Shown here: positions 38,687 through 47,362 of the stretch, piece after piece
Position numbering within the stretch: the stretch's first letter is position 1
Layout of the letters: every line of letters starts with the position of its first letter
Assembly (NCBI GenBank): GCA_038227045.1
Contig: JBBRQD010000004.1
Coordinates: forward strand, 80,066-144,065
Length of the DNA: 64,000 nucleotides
Source: JANXLS01 sp038227045
Lineage (GTDB): Bacteria; Planctomycetota; SZUA-567; H5-PLA8
Direction of reading: 5' to 3'
Position numbers and translations under genes: made by a program
Notes under the pieces: model-generated
Told to the model about the DNA's origin: nothing
Seen by the model: the letters and a program-made list of their open reading frames with translations, nothing else
The model's database searches: none

Positions 38687-40234
38687 CTACTGCTTGCGCA
38701 ACACGAACGTGCCGTCCTCCCAACCACCCTGCACACGCGTCGCGTTCATGAACGATTCCCGAAACTTGACGATTTTTCGGTCTTCGCCGATATTCATTCC
38801 AGCGTTGACGCCCGTGTTGAAATGAACAGTGTTTGCGATCAACACCGACGTCGAATCGAATTCGATCGATGGATTCGTTCCATTGAATATGCCCGCAAAG
38901 GTCACGTTCACGCTCGTGCCTCCCAGTGTTGTCGCGGTAATTGCGCAGATCGTGCTGGAAAAGGGCGCTTGCGTCAGGATGGTTTCCGCTCCGCTCACGC
39001 TGCCGCTGCCGCTCAGGATTTGCGTCTTGCCGCGCAGCGCCGCGATCAAACTCGACGGAAACGAGAGCGACACCGTGAAGCTCTCGCCAAACACGCTGCC
39101 CGGACAGAGCCTGCTCGGATGCTTGCCGATGAACGTGCCGGTCCATGTTTCGGCGCGCGAAATATTGCCGGGAGTAGTCGCGCCCGTCACGCCTGTCGGC
39201 TGCTGAAACGTGAATGTGCCCAACGCGCCCGCCCCTGAAAATGTGCCATCGAGCACGGTGGGAAAAACGGGATTCAGGCTGGGCGTTCCGCTGAATGAAA
39301 TCGTGCCGCTGTGCGTACCGCTTTGCGAACACCCCGCGGCCACGGCCAACTGCTGCGTCGTGAACGACAGATTGCCGGAATCGTCGAGCGTTCCCGCGAT
39401 CGTCCCCGTGCTGGCGTCGTTGCCGGTGACGATGCCGAACTTGACCGTGACTTTGACCTGCACAGCCGCACAGTCGCCCGCCGCGATGTTGACCAAGTAC
39501 ACGCCATCGTACTTCCCAACCGACGCCGCGCCCAAAAACGTGAAGGCCTTTTTCCGTCCGCCGATCAGCGCGGTGCCGAGCGCCAGCACGAGCTGGTCCT
39601 TGGCGGGGTTGTAATGCGCGGCGGCAAAGCGCGGCGGATTGCTGGTATCGCCCTGTTCGTACACGACGCCATACCCGTCGCCGCGTTGATTGAACAGCAA
39701 TTGTCCGCCCACGGCCTGAGTCAGATCCAGCGCAAAGTCCTGATCCCCTTGAAGCGCAACCACTTGCCGGTCGCTGGAACGATCGCATTGGAAAAGCAAA
39801 CTGGTCGGCAAGAGCGTTTTGAAATACTGCCCGCCCGGAACGGGCTCCGCGCCACTGCGCAAGCCACCCTTGAAGGATTGCCCCGGTCGAGTCGCCAGCT
39901 TGAGCGTAATTGACGTATTGCCGGGTGTGGCGTTGCCGCTGAGTGGGCCGGAAAATAGCGACGCATTCGTGCGCTGATTGAGCAGCGCAAAGACGCCAGT
40001 GATATGGCCGGAGGCATCCACCGGCGCGCTGCCTTGGATGGCCACGATCCCGAACAGCGGCATCGCGGCAAGTCCCGTGAAATTGCCCGCGCCGTCAAAC
40101 GTCAGCAGCAACGTGCCTTTGCCGCCGAGCACATATTCCCCGGACGGTTGAGCAGCTTGAAGGGACGAAAAAACGAGTGTCGATGCGAGCAGAAAATGCC
40201 TAAACGCAATTGTAATATTCTTGTCATCATGCAT
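38687..40234 (-). CDS. Secreted beta-rich protein of unknown function
   Basis: A 515-residue exported protein. The start ATG 40234 gives MHDDKNITIAFRHFLLASTL and a signal peptide cleaved near AAQPSGEY. The mature part is Gly/Ser/Thr-rich and all-beta, built from repeated units: SGEYVLGGKGTLLLTFDGAG, NFTGLAAMPLFG, and later GTIAGTLDDSGNLSFTTQQL and GTHSGTISFSGTPSLNP. These look like tandem about 60-80 residue sheets of the kind seen in large planctomycete surface proteins. No enzyme motif, cysteine cluster or sorting signal is visible. The frame is open 150 codons upstream, but that part has no coding character. It probably sits on the cell surface or is released; partners are unknown. Confidence 0.7.
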   Translation of the reverse strand: MHDDKNITIAFRHFLLASTLVFSSLQAAQPSGEYVLGGKGTLLLTFDGAGNFTGLAAMPLFGIVAIQGSAPVDASGHITGVFALLNQRTNASLFSGPLSGNATPGNTSITLKLATRPGQSFKGGLRSGAEPVPGGQYFKTLLPTSLLFQCDRSSDRQVVALQGDQDFALDLTQAVGGQLLFNQRGDGYGVVYEQGDTSNPPRFAAAHYNPAKDQLVLALGTALIGGRKKAFTFLGAASVGKYDGVYLVNIAAGDCAAVQVKVTVKFGIVTGNDASTGTIAGTLDDSGNLSFTTQQLAVAAGCSQSGTHSGTISFSGTPSLNPVFPTVLDGTFSGAGALGTFTFQQPTGVTGATTPGNISRAETWTGTFIGKHPSRLCPGSVFGESFTVSLSFPSSLIAALRGKTQILSGSGSVSGAETILTQAPFSSTICAITATTLGGTSVNVTFAGIFNGTNPSIEFDSTSVLIANTVHFNTGVNAGMNIGEDRKIVKFRESFMNATRVQGGWEDGTFVLRKQ

Positions 40235-40546
40235 GAAAAAGTGTTCCACGTTTAGGTTGAAGAGCGCTCGGATCGGTTTGCGCAGTATAGTGTCTTTACA
40301 GAGAGAAAAACTTCCATTTTTCCACGCATGCCATTTGAATTTTAGTGGGCGCAAGGCGCATTGCAATTTGCACGAATTCGTGGGCCTGTTGAGCGGCGGG
40401 CGGTTATTAAAGTATTGATTTTTGAGCACGCGACGCGTACAGTTTTTGGACTTCAAGAAATCACGAATCATGCCGCACGGGGCAGGATTCAAAGCGCCGC
40501 GCCGGCTGCGTGGCTTCGGGAAATATGATGGGGGTTCGCGGGCATT
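40235..40546. other. Divergent intergenic region, 312 bp
   Basis: Upstream of both the secreted beta-rich gene (minus) and speD (plus). No repeat, riboswitch-like structure or consensus promoter was recognised, although promoters for both genes are expected here. Confidence 0.4.
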
Positions 40547-41032
40547 ATGAAAACGCTTGGAAAGCATCTGTTGTGCGAGTTGACGGGTTGCTCCTCTGCA
40601 AAGTTGAGCGGAGTGGAATGCGTCAAAAAAGAGATTTACGCCGCGGCCGCCGCCGCCAATGCCACGGTTCTCCACGGTTATTTTCATCAATTTGCGCCGA
40701 CCGGCGTCAGCGGCATGTTATGCTTGGCCGAGTCGCACATTTCCATACACACCTGGCCTGAAACCGGCTATGCCGCCGTCGATATTTATACCTGCGGCGA
40801 CAAGGCCATGCCGCACCTCGCCATCGAGTATCTCGTCCTGGCGCTCGAAGCCGAGCAGCATCATGTCCTCGAAATGTCGCGCGGAGTCCACGACGACGGT
40901 GGCCGTTACGTCAGCGTGCCGGTTGAAAAAAAACGCGCCGCAATCGTGGAAAGCGATCCGGACGCGGAAGTCGTCCAACGCCCGGTAAAACCGCACGCAA
41001 GAACCAAATATAAAGCATTGCCCGTCGACTAA
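40547..41032 (+). CDS. speD: S-adenosylmethionine decarboxylase proenzyme
   Basis: A 161-residue class 1B AdoMet decarboxylase, which makes the aminopropyl donor for spermidine synthesis. It is made as a proenzyme that self-cleaves to create a pyruvoyl group. The cleavage site is ESHISIHTWPE, with Glu62-Ser63, His68 and the Cys83 of YTCGDKAMP at exactly the positions known for the Thermotoga maritima enzyme. The protein carries about 35 extra residues at the C-terminus (DAEVVQRPVKPHARTKYK), highly basic. ATG 40547 is the natural start. The gene is isolated; the matching aminopropyltransferase is at 21215-22084, so the two polyamine genes are unlinked. A dispersed inverted repeat follows the stop. 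Confidence 0.95.
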   Translation: MKTLGKHLLCELTGCSSAKLSGVECVKKEIYAAAAAANATVLHGYFHQFAPTGVSGMLCLAESHISIHTWPETGYAAVDIYTCGDKAMPHLAIEYLVLALEAEQHHVLEMSRGVHDDGGRYVSVPVEKKRAAIVESDPDAEVVQRPVKPHARTKYKALPVD

Positions 41033-41037
41033 ACGCA

Positions 41038-41119
41038 AGTAGGACGGGCTGCCAGCCCCTCCGTTATCGGACTGCGTTTTGAATTGAAACGGGACGGACT
41101 GGCAGTCCGTCCTGCTGAT
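41038..41119. repeat. GGACGG-CTGCCAG inverted repeat
   Basis: AGTAGGACGGGCTGCCAGCC (from 41038) and its imperfect mirror GGACGGACTGGCAGTCCGTC ending at 41119 match at about 20 of 25 positions. It lies 3' of speD and may terminate its transcript. Confidence 0.65.
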
Positions 41120-41263
41120 GAATATCGCCCACTCCGCCACCTACACCTACCACAAACGTGCATTGCGAATCCCCGTTTTCCCGCAAATTTTTTTCTCCTG
41201 TCCTTTTCTGGGCGGTTTATCTGTATAGTCTTTGTTTGCGTATGGACAGGAATCTCATCGACA

Positions 41264-44038
41264 ATGCATGTGACGACTCGTTTTCAGTCTGGCAAGGCCG
41301 CGATAGCCGTGCTATCGGTGCTGTTGTTCGTAAGTGTCGTGGCGTTGTTCTTCCACGACATTTATAAAACCTGGAATCGCGCCTCCTCCGAGCCGGCCGC
41401 GCGCACGATTGCAGCGGCCAGTTTGCGGCAAGTCAACGACCCGGCCAATGGCTGGTTCCCATTCAAACGCGAACCGGTTTATGACTGGGAGGACGGACTG
41501 CAAGGCTGGATGCTCGAAGAAGAGAATCCGCTGGCCATGGCGCACGGGGCCATGCGCCCGGTGTCGACCAATCCCGACGAAGAAACCCCGCCCGGTCCGA
41601 CTGAAACGCCCGGCACGTCACCTGAAGTCACCTCCGGAAAACTAAGCCTTTCAGACGTGCGCGCCAGCCAGGGCCACAAAGCGCTTGCGGTGCCTGTCCA
41701 TTTCCCCGATCCCGCCACGATCTTCCGCTCGAATTCGCAGCAGGCCGACGAGTACCGCATGATCGGCGTGCGCTTTATCGCCTATGACGTGTACCTGCCG
41801 CCCGACTGCCCCGGTTTCGTCGGCTGCCTGTTTTTCATGAAGGACAAAGACGGGCTGTGGTATCAGGCCCGCTCCCGCGCGGCGCTGATCCCGGGCGAAT
41901 GGACGACGGTCACCGCCGACATCCGCGGCGGTTCGCCGGACGTGACGCCGCTGGGGCACCAGGGCCAGTGGGACGACAATCAGGCCTCGCAAATCCGCAC
42001 GCTCGGCTTGACATTTTATGGCGACAAGAAGTTTACCGGAACCTTGATGGTCGACAATTTCAAAGGTTGGGTGCGGGCGAATAAATTTCTGCAAAACGCG
42101 ACCAGGCCGGCAACAACTGCCGTTGCCGATCCCAATAAGCCCACCGCTTCATTGTCGTTGGAAGATCGCGCTCAAAAATACAAGGATCCGCCGCCGCACG
42201 TGCTCAATCTGCGCACCGATCCGCCGGCCGTTCTAACGGCCGATGGCAAGACCGCCGCGCCTCCGACAGTCAAGAAATTCGAGACCTTTACGGTGCGCTT
42301 CGAACTCAACCGCCAGGTCGACAATCCCTTCGATCCGGCTCAAGCCGACATCGTCTGCGAAGTCGAGACGCCCAGCCACAAAAAGATCGAACACTTCGGA
42401 TTCTGGTATCAGGATTACGATCGCACGGATCGCTTCTCCGGCGACGACCTCGCCCCCATCGGACGCCCCGAGTGGCGCGTCCGCATCACCCCGCGCGAAG
42501 AGGGCCAATACACCTACACGCTGAAGATTCGCATCAAGGAAGACACCGTCGTCGTCCCCGCGCGCACGTTCGTTTCGCTGCCGTCGTCTGAAAAAGGCTT
42601 CGTGCGCGTTTCGAAACAGAATCCGCAGTTTTTCGAATTCGAGAACGGCGAATTCTTCTACCCCATCGGCCATAATTTGCATTCGCCCGTGGACATGCGC
42701 TGCTGGCAGCAGATTTTAAAGAGCGAAGCGCCGGCCGGACGCGGTTTGCCGATGTACGCCGACTTCTTCCCGAAGATGCAGAAGGCCGGCGAAAACACCG
42801 CCGAAATCTGGATGGCCTCGTGGTGGGTGGGCATCGAATGGACCACCAAATGGCGCGACTATTACGGGCGCGGGCGCTACAGTTTGCAGCACGCCTGGAA
42901 GCTCGACACTCTATTGGAGATGGCGCGCGAACACGGCATTCACATCCATCTGGTGCTCGACAACCACGGAAAATTCAGCACGTATTGCGACTGGGAATGG
43001 GAACTCAATCCGTACAACGCGCGCACCGAATCGGCCAACGGCGGCGTCTGCCCCCACGCGGGCGATTTCTTCAGCAATGAAACCGCGCGGCTCTCGCATC
43101 GCAACAAATTGCGCTACATCGCCGCCCGCTGGGGCTCCGATCCCACAATCATGGGTTTCGAACTCGTCAGCGAATTCGATCTCGTCGGCGAAGACCCGGC
43201 GAACAAGCGCTCGCAACGGATTCGCCCCACATTTCACAAATCGGAAGTGGCGCGCAGTTGGGTGCATGAAATGATCGAAGCGTTGAAGAAGTACGATCCC
43301 TACGATCACTTGGTTTCGAATCATTACGCGACGGATTACCGCTGGGTGGACCCGATCCTCGCCAAGGATAAAATGGAAGCCGGAGGGCCGTTGTTCGATT
43401 ACATCGTCACCGACGCCTACCGCCAGACCGTGCCGGGCGGCTATGTCGCGCCGGCCCGCGACATGCAGGCGTGGTATCAGAAAACCATCGCGCCGTACGC
43501 GCAGAAGCCCTTCTGGATCACCGAATACGGCGGGGATTTCAACGGCGCCACGGAGACCTGCCTGGATTCCGACGTCCATTGCGGCCTGTGGGCCACATGG
43601 ATGACCGATGGCGCAGGCACGCCGCTGATGTGGTGGTTCGATTTCGTCGACCAGCGCAATCTCTACACGTATTACAGCGCGTTTTCCAAATACATCGCCG
43701 GAGAAGATCGCCGCGGGTTGCAGGGAGTGACGGGCGGAACCCACGATGGCACGATGGGCTTCCAATGGTATCGCTGGCCCACGGGAGCCTACGCGTGGGC
43801 CTACGATTCCGAAGCGATGCGCTCGATGCCGCCGGTCGCCGCGCGCCAGCAATACAGCAGCGTCAAGGAAGTCTTGACGGGGCTGCAGGCCGGCAATTAT
43901 CACATCGAATACTGGGACTGTTACAAAGGTGAAATCGCAAAGACCGAAGACATCGCCATCGCGAGCGGCGAGCCGCTGAAGCTCGCGTTCCCGACGTTTA
44001 CGAACAATATGGCGGTGAAGGTCAAGCTGGCGAAATAA
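41264..44038 (+). CDS. Membrane-anchored DUF5060-type glycoside hydrolase
   Basis: A 924-residue extracytoplasmic protein. MHVTTRFQSGKAAIAVLSVL opens a single signal-anchor helix (about residues 12-32). Residues about 60-270 form a beta-sandwich carbohydrate-binding-like part (IGVRFIAYDVYLPPDCPGF, LGLTFYGDKKFTGTLMVDNF). A DUF5060 domain follows (FETFTVRFELNRQVDNPFDP, WRVRITPREEGQYTYTLKIR). From about residue 450 a TIM barrel begins: GEFFYPIGHNLHSP, HIHLVLDNHG, IMGFELVSEFDLVG, FWITEYGGDFNG. The last two hold Glu residues in the positions of the acid/base and nucleophile of related (putative collagen-binding/GH) proteins. ATG 41264 is preferred to starts 60 codons upstream, which cross a repeat. 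Glycoside hydrolysis is likely but the sugar is not known. Confidence 0.8.
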   Translation: MHVTTRFQSGKAAIAVLSVLLFVSVVALFFHDIYKTWNRASSEPAARTIAAASLRQVNDPANGWFPFKREPVYDWEDGLQGWMLEEENPLAMAHGAMRPVSTNPDEETPPGPTETPGTSPEVTSGKLSLSDVRASQGHKALAVPVHFPDPATIFRSNSQQADEYRMIGVRFIAYDVYLPPDCPGFVGCLFFMKDKDGLWYQARSRAALIPGEWTTVTADIRGGSPDVTPLGHQGQWDDNQASQIRTLGLTFYGDKKFTGTLMVDNFKGWVRANKFLQNATRPATTAVADPNKPTASLSLEDRAQKYKDPPPHVLNLRTDPPAVLTADGKTAAPPTVKKFETFTVRFELNRQVDNPFDPAQADIVCEVETPSHKKIEHFGFWYQDYDRTDRFSGDDLAPIGRPEWRVRITPREEGQYTYTLKIRIKEDTVVVPARTFVSLPSSEKGFVRVSKQNPQFFEFENGEFFYPIGHNLHSPVDMRCWQQILKSEAPAGRGLPMYADFFPKMQKAGENTAEIWMASWWVGIEWTTKWRDYYGRGRYSLQHAWKLDTLLEMAREHGIHIHLVLDNHGKFSTYCDWEWELNPYNARTESANGGVCPHAGDFFSNETARLSHRNKLRYIAARWGSDPTIMGFELVSEFDLVGEDPANKRSQRIRPTFHKSEVARSWVHEMIEALKKYDPYDHLVSNHYATDYRWVDPILAKDKMEAGGPLFDYIVTDAYRQTVPGGYVAPARDMQAWYQKTIAPYAQKPFWITEYGGDFNGATETCLDSDVHCGLWATWMTDGAGTPLMWWFDFVDQRNLYTYYSAFSKYIAGEDRRGLQGVTGGTHDGTMGFQWYRWPTGAYAWAYDSEAMRSMPPVAARQQYSSVKEVLTGLQAGNYHIEYWDCYKGEIAKTEDIAIASGEPLKLAFPTFTNNMAVKVKLAK

Positions 44039-44076
44039 AACCGCCATTGAACGCGGATGAATCCCGCAGTTTTGTG

Positions 44077-44493
44077 CTAATCATTGGCGGGGATTGCGCT
44101 GGGTAGCGCAACAGGGGCTTCATTGGCATCGAGCGCTTTTTTGATCTGCGCGATCAATTCCTGTGAATCGATCGGCTTGGTGACGAATCCCACCGATCCG
44201 ACAAATGGCGCATAGGTCCGGTATAAATTGGAATCGTAGGCCGTCATAAAAATAATCGGAATCCGAATGCCGTGCATCTGCAAGTGCTCGGCGATCCAGA
44301 ACCCATCGCGTTCCGGCATGCGAATGTCGCAGATCAGTAAATTCGGGCGGACAGAATCGATCAATGGAAGCAGCTCTTGATAGCCGTTCGCTGAAACAAC
44401 GCTGTATCCCGCCCTCCGAACAATCGTCGACACCACTTCAAGAATGTCTTCGTTGTCGTCGCAGACCAGAATCTTATTTATATCGTCGGTCAT
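44077..44493 (-). CDS. Single-domain response regulator
   Basis: A 138-residue CheY-like receiver with no output domain. The phosphorylation site is intact: acidic pair Asp12-Asp13 (VCDDNED), phospho-acceptor Asp56 (LLICDIRMPERDG), Thr84 (IIFMTAYD) and Lys106 (FVTKPIDS). The 20-residue C-terminal tail is Ala/Pro-rich and probably unstructured. GGGAGAAGG precedes ATG 44493, and a TATAAT lies about 20 nt upstream of the start on the minus strand, inside a very AT-rich 190-bp gap, so the gene probably has its own promoter. No kinase is adjacent; the histidine kinase at 47363-48868 lies 2.9 kb away on the other strand and might be its partner. The target is unknown. Confidence 0.92.
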   Translation of the reverse strand: MTDDINKILVCDDNEDILEVVSTIVRRAGYSVVSANGYQELLPLIDSVRPNLLICDIRMPERDGFWIAEHLQMHGIRIPIIFMTAYDSNLYRTYAPFVGSVGFVTKPIDSQELIAQIKKALDANEAPVALPSAIPAND

Positions 44494-44683
44494 GGCACGC
44501 CTTCTCCCACCAATTATAATACCACAGAGTTCAAAAACGTCGCGAGGAATTAATCAATATAAATTGATGATATTAAGCAATTTGTATAAAAATCATATAT
44601 TGATATTTATTCGTCTGAATCGGCGAACTAAAACAAGCTACGTTAGCGCGCCCTTGATCCAATTTTGTGCGCCATACTCCGGC

Positions 44684-45970
44684 CTAATTCACCTGTATGG
44701 CCAAGCACTTCAAATATCGTCCTTGATCGAATCCCGGCGGAACCGGGTGATCGTCGGCTGCACCGCGCCGCTCCAGGACTGAAGCCCTCCGTCCTGCGGA
44801 TCGCAAACCCGACGCCACCGCGCGTTCGAAGTCCGTTTCGCCCACGTTTCCGGAACAGGAACACGTGAAAAGCACTCCGCCCGGCGCGAGCAGCCGCACG
44901 GCTTGAGCGTTCAGGTCGCGGTATCCTGACAGCGCGTTCGTCACATTTTCCCTGCTGCGCGCGAATTTCGGCGGATCGACGACGATCAAGCCGAATTGCC
45001 GGCCGGCGTCGCGCAACATCTTGAAGGCCTCGGGCCATTCCGCTTGATACAGATCGGCGTCGTCGATGCCGTTGCGGTCGAGATTGGATTTGGCCAAGGC
45101 GAGCGCTTCCTCGCTGGAATCGACCAGCGTCAGGCTTTTGGCGCCGCCTCGCGCCGCGTTCAGCGTGAAACCGCCAGCGTAACAGAAGACATCCAGCACG
45201 TCGCGCCCGCGCGCAAATTCGGCGAAGCGGCGGCGATTCTGGCGTTGATCCAGATACAACCCCGTCTTCTGGCCATGTCCGGCGCGCAGATCGAAGGCGT
45301 GTTCCAGACCGTGAACCCATGCGAATTCGACGCCTTCGGGCATGCCTCCGCGCAGGGTTCCGACTTTGGGCGGTTCGAGTTTTTCAATCAATCGCGCCCG
45401 CGCGTCCCCGCGGTCGAGAATGCCTTTGGGCTTGAGGCGGTCTTCAAGCACGTCGAGGATCGTGTCGAGGCGGCGTTCGATTCCCGCCGTGCCGGATTGA
45501 ATGGCCAGCCAATCGCCGTAGACATCCACGATCAATCCGGGCAGCCCATCCCCTTCCGAATTGATCAACCTATACGCCGTTGTCGATCCATCCGCCGTAT
45601 GTTCAGAGGCGGAAGTGCCATTGCCACGCGATCCCAGCCCCAGCACGCCGCGGCGCAGCGCGATCGCCTCGTCAATGCGCGTCTCCAGCAATTTATCTGC
45701 TATAGGCGCGTCGTCGCGGGAAAAAATACGCACGGCGATGGCCGAACCGGGCGAATAGAATCCGCGCCCCAGGCACGTGTCCCGCTCGTCAATCACGCGC
45801 ACTTCGTCGCCCGCGCTGGGTTTGGGTCCGTCAACGCGAGCGATGGCGTCCGCGAACACCCACGGATGCCCGCCATGCAGCGGTTTGGCGCTGCCCTTCT
45901 TCAGGCAAACGACAGACATGCGCTCGGATCGCGGCGTAAGTTGGGGAAGTACCGAATAATAGGGTTTCAT
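44684..45970 (-). CDS. RlmI-like class I SAM-dependent rRNA methyltransferase
   Basis: A 428-residue cytoplasmic enzyme of the RlmI/RlmK/RlmL-like group (m5C or related rRNA methylation). The N-terminal PUA-like domain reads SVVCLKKGSAKPLHGGHPWV then GPKPSAGDEVRVID and GRGFYSPGSAIAVRI. The middle part has the EEHI substrate-binding segment (GLPGLIVDVYGDWLAIQSGT). The C-terminal Rossmann domain shows motif I VLDVFCYAGGFTLNAARGG, motif II VDSSEEALALAKSN, and the catalytic VVDPPKFARSREN with the Pro-Pro-Lys of this group; a cysteine appears in LLFTCSCSGNV, as in m5C enzymes. ATG 45970 is chosen; ATG 45919, at MSVVCLKKG, is possible. Neither has a clear ribosome site. Confidence 0.9.
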   Translation of the reverse strand: MKPYYSVLPQLTPRSERMSVVCLKKGSAKPLHGGHPWVFADAIARVDGPKPSAGDEVRVIDERDTCLGRGFYSPGSAIAVRIFSRDDAPIADKLLETRIDEAIALRRGVLGLGSRGNGTSASEHTADGSTTAYRLINSEGDGLPGLIVDVYGDWLAIQSGTAGIERRLDTILDVLEDRLKPKGILDRGDARARLIEKLEPPKVGTLRGGMPEGVEFAWVHGLEHAFDLRAGHGQKTGLYLDQRQNRRRFAEFARGRDVLDVFCYAGGFTLNAARGGAKSLTLVDSSEEALALAKSNLDRNGIDDADLYQAEWPEAFKMLRDAGRQFGLIVVDPPKFARSRENVTNALSGYRDLNAQAVRLLAPGGVLFTCSCSGNVGETDFERAVASGLRSAGRRASVLERRGAADDHPVPPGFDQGRYLKCLAIQVN

Positions 45971-46073
45971 AATGCCGGGAATAGAGGGCCAGGAGATAAT
46001 GCCGGATTTTAGGCGGTGCTTTGACGTTGCCCGGCACCGCCGGAAATCTACGCCTAAAAATCGGCTCGCGGCA

Positions 46074-46117
46074 AAAAAAAAAGGGGAAAGAGCAAGCGCT
46101 CCTCCCCTTTTCCTTAA
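46074..46117 (-). terminator. Rho-independent terminator of the small lipoprotein gene
   Basis: Minus-strand stem GGAAAAGGGGAGGAGC / GCTCTTTCCCCTTTT (imperfect) with a 4-nt loop, then a run of T residues. It lies 17 bp beyond the lipoprotein stop. Confidence 0.8.
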
Positions 46118-46133
46118 TGCGAACGTCAAAGAA

Positions 46134-46283
46134 CTACTTCGCGTCGGGCTTCTTCGTATCCGTCATTGCCGGCGCCGCCGAAGCCGCAGGTGTGGACGGC
46201 TTGGCCGGCGGTGCTGTTTCGCCGCAACCCACGAACGCGACCGTCATGGCCAAAGCCATTGCTGAAAGTACCAATTTGCGCAT
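46134..46283 (-). CDS. Small lipoprotein
   Basis: A 49-residue protein. MRKLVLSAMALAMTVAFVGC is a lipoprotein signal peptide; Cys20 (FVGC-GE) is the expected lipidated residue, although Val at -2/-3 makes the lipobox slightly atypical. The mature peptide is only about 29 residues, Ala/Pro/Thr/Lys-rich (GETAPPAKPSTPAASAAPAM) and probably unstructured. The ribosome site GGAGGAGGGG is very strong (ATG 46283), and a well-formed terminator follows, which together make a real gene almost certain despite its size. A longer reading from TTG-type starts upstream is excluded by the ribosome site. Role unknown; it may be a structural tether in the envelope. Confidence 0.75.
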   Translation of the reverse strand: MRKLVLSAMALAMTVAFVGCGETAPPAKPSTPAASAAPAMTDTKKPDAK

Positions 46284-46556
46284 GTCTTCCCCTCCTCCAA
46301 AAAAGTTGTTTACACAGAACACTTGACCACACTATAGCGCCAATCAATCCAGTGAGAAGCGTAAATCCCAAAACCTTTAATAAAAATTGCCAAAAAGAAA
46401 TTTTCCCGCCGCTATTTTTGACGCGGGATTCGAGACGAAGTTGCGGACTGCAGTCTCTCCTTCTCTGAGGCCGTGTTATTCACTTTTTCTGTTCGTACAA
46501 AACCACTATAAGGCGTATTCTATACGTAGGAAGATAAGAATTGCATCGGAGCCGTT

Positions 46557-47300
46557 ATGAATCTCGAACGCATTTTCGCCGAATGGCAGGCCACGCGTAC
46601 CAGCAATCCTGCACAAGCGCATGCGGTTGTAGTTGAGGCCGCGACCACCATTCTCAGCGTCGACGACGGGAACATGCGCTGGCTGACGGCGTCCTTAGGC
46701 GATGAACTGCGCAAGCTGTTCACCGCCGCCTTGTTCGTCGAAGCCGAGGCGATGCCCGAAGCGCTCTACGAACCGATGGTCCGCGCGGCCGTTTACGAAA
46801 CCAATCCGTTGCTCACACAGTCATTCGTGGAACCCTGCGTTAAGGCGTTCGGCGCCAAGCGCGTCTTTCAAAGACTGATCGATTTCCTCGAGAAGGGCAC
46901 GAACTACGAAAAGGCCGGCGCAGTCAACGCGCTGCACTGGGCAAGTGGGCGCAAAACAGTCGGCGAGTGGGGCAAGCAAAAGCCCTTGAATGAATTGATT
47001 GCGCTCGAGGACTACCGCCGCACATTGTACCTCAACACATTTATCGCCAACCCCGATCTCGATCTGCGCCGCAGCATCATCACTTACGCGGACCTCGACG
47101 AGTTCACGGCCAACGCGCCCGTTCTGGAACTCATCCAAAAAGTCGTCAAAATCGCTCGCGCGCACCCCGACGAATACATCCGTCATCGCGTCGAAGTCCA
47201 GCTCCACCGCTCGCCGTCCGCCTATCCACTGCCCGCCCGCAAACCCCTCGACGCGTCCAAGGCCGACAAGAAAAGCTGGTGGAAACAACTTTGGAAGTAG
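46557..47300 (+). CDS. Helical-repeat (HEAT-like) protein of unknown function
   Basis: A 247-residue soluble protein made almost wholly of helices (FVEPCVKAFGAKRVFQRLID, KAGAVNALHWASGR, RRTLYLNTFIANPDLDLRRS), which suggests a HEAT/ARM-type solenoid. The C-terminus is basic and aromatic (KADKKSWWKQLWK), a possible membrane- or partner-binding tail. There is no signal peptide or catalytic motif. ATG 46557 has GGAG 5-9 nt upstream. It precedes a histidine kinase gene by 62 bp on the same strand, with a repeat hairpin between them, so the two may be co-transcribed. I do not recognise the family. Confidence 0.7.
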   Translation: MNLERIFAEWQATRTSNPAQAHAVVVEAATTILSVDDGNMRWLTASLGDELRKLFTAALFVEAEAMPEALYEPMVRAAVYETNPLLTQSFVEPCVKAFGAKRVFQRLIDFLEKGTNYEKAGAVNALHWASGRKTVGEWGKQKPLNELIALEDYRRTLYLNTFIANPDLDLRRSIITYADLDEFTANAPVLELIQKVVKIARAHPDEYIRHRVEVQLHRSPSAYPLPARKPLDASKADKKSWWKQLWK

Positions 47301-47310
47301 GATTTCAAAT

Positions 47311-47348
47311 GGGTTCAGGTTTCAATCCTTGAAATCGAACCTGAACCC
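47311..47348. repeat. CAGGTTTCAGG hairpin repeat, copy 2
   Basis: GGGTTCAGGTTTCAA-TCC-TTGAAATCGAACCTGAACCC, a long imperfect hairpin 15 nt before the TTG start at 47363. It is related to the repeat at 6890-6947. Confidence 0.7.
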
Positions 47349-47362
47349 TGAAACTTTGTATT

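Noticed and set aside
44494..44683. A non-coding RNA in the AT-rich gap beside the response regulator
   Set aside because: No stable fold or promoter-terminator pair was visible; the region is better explained as a promoter.
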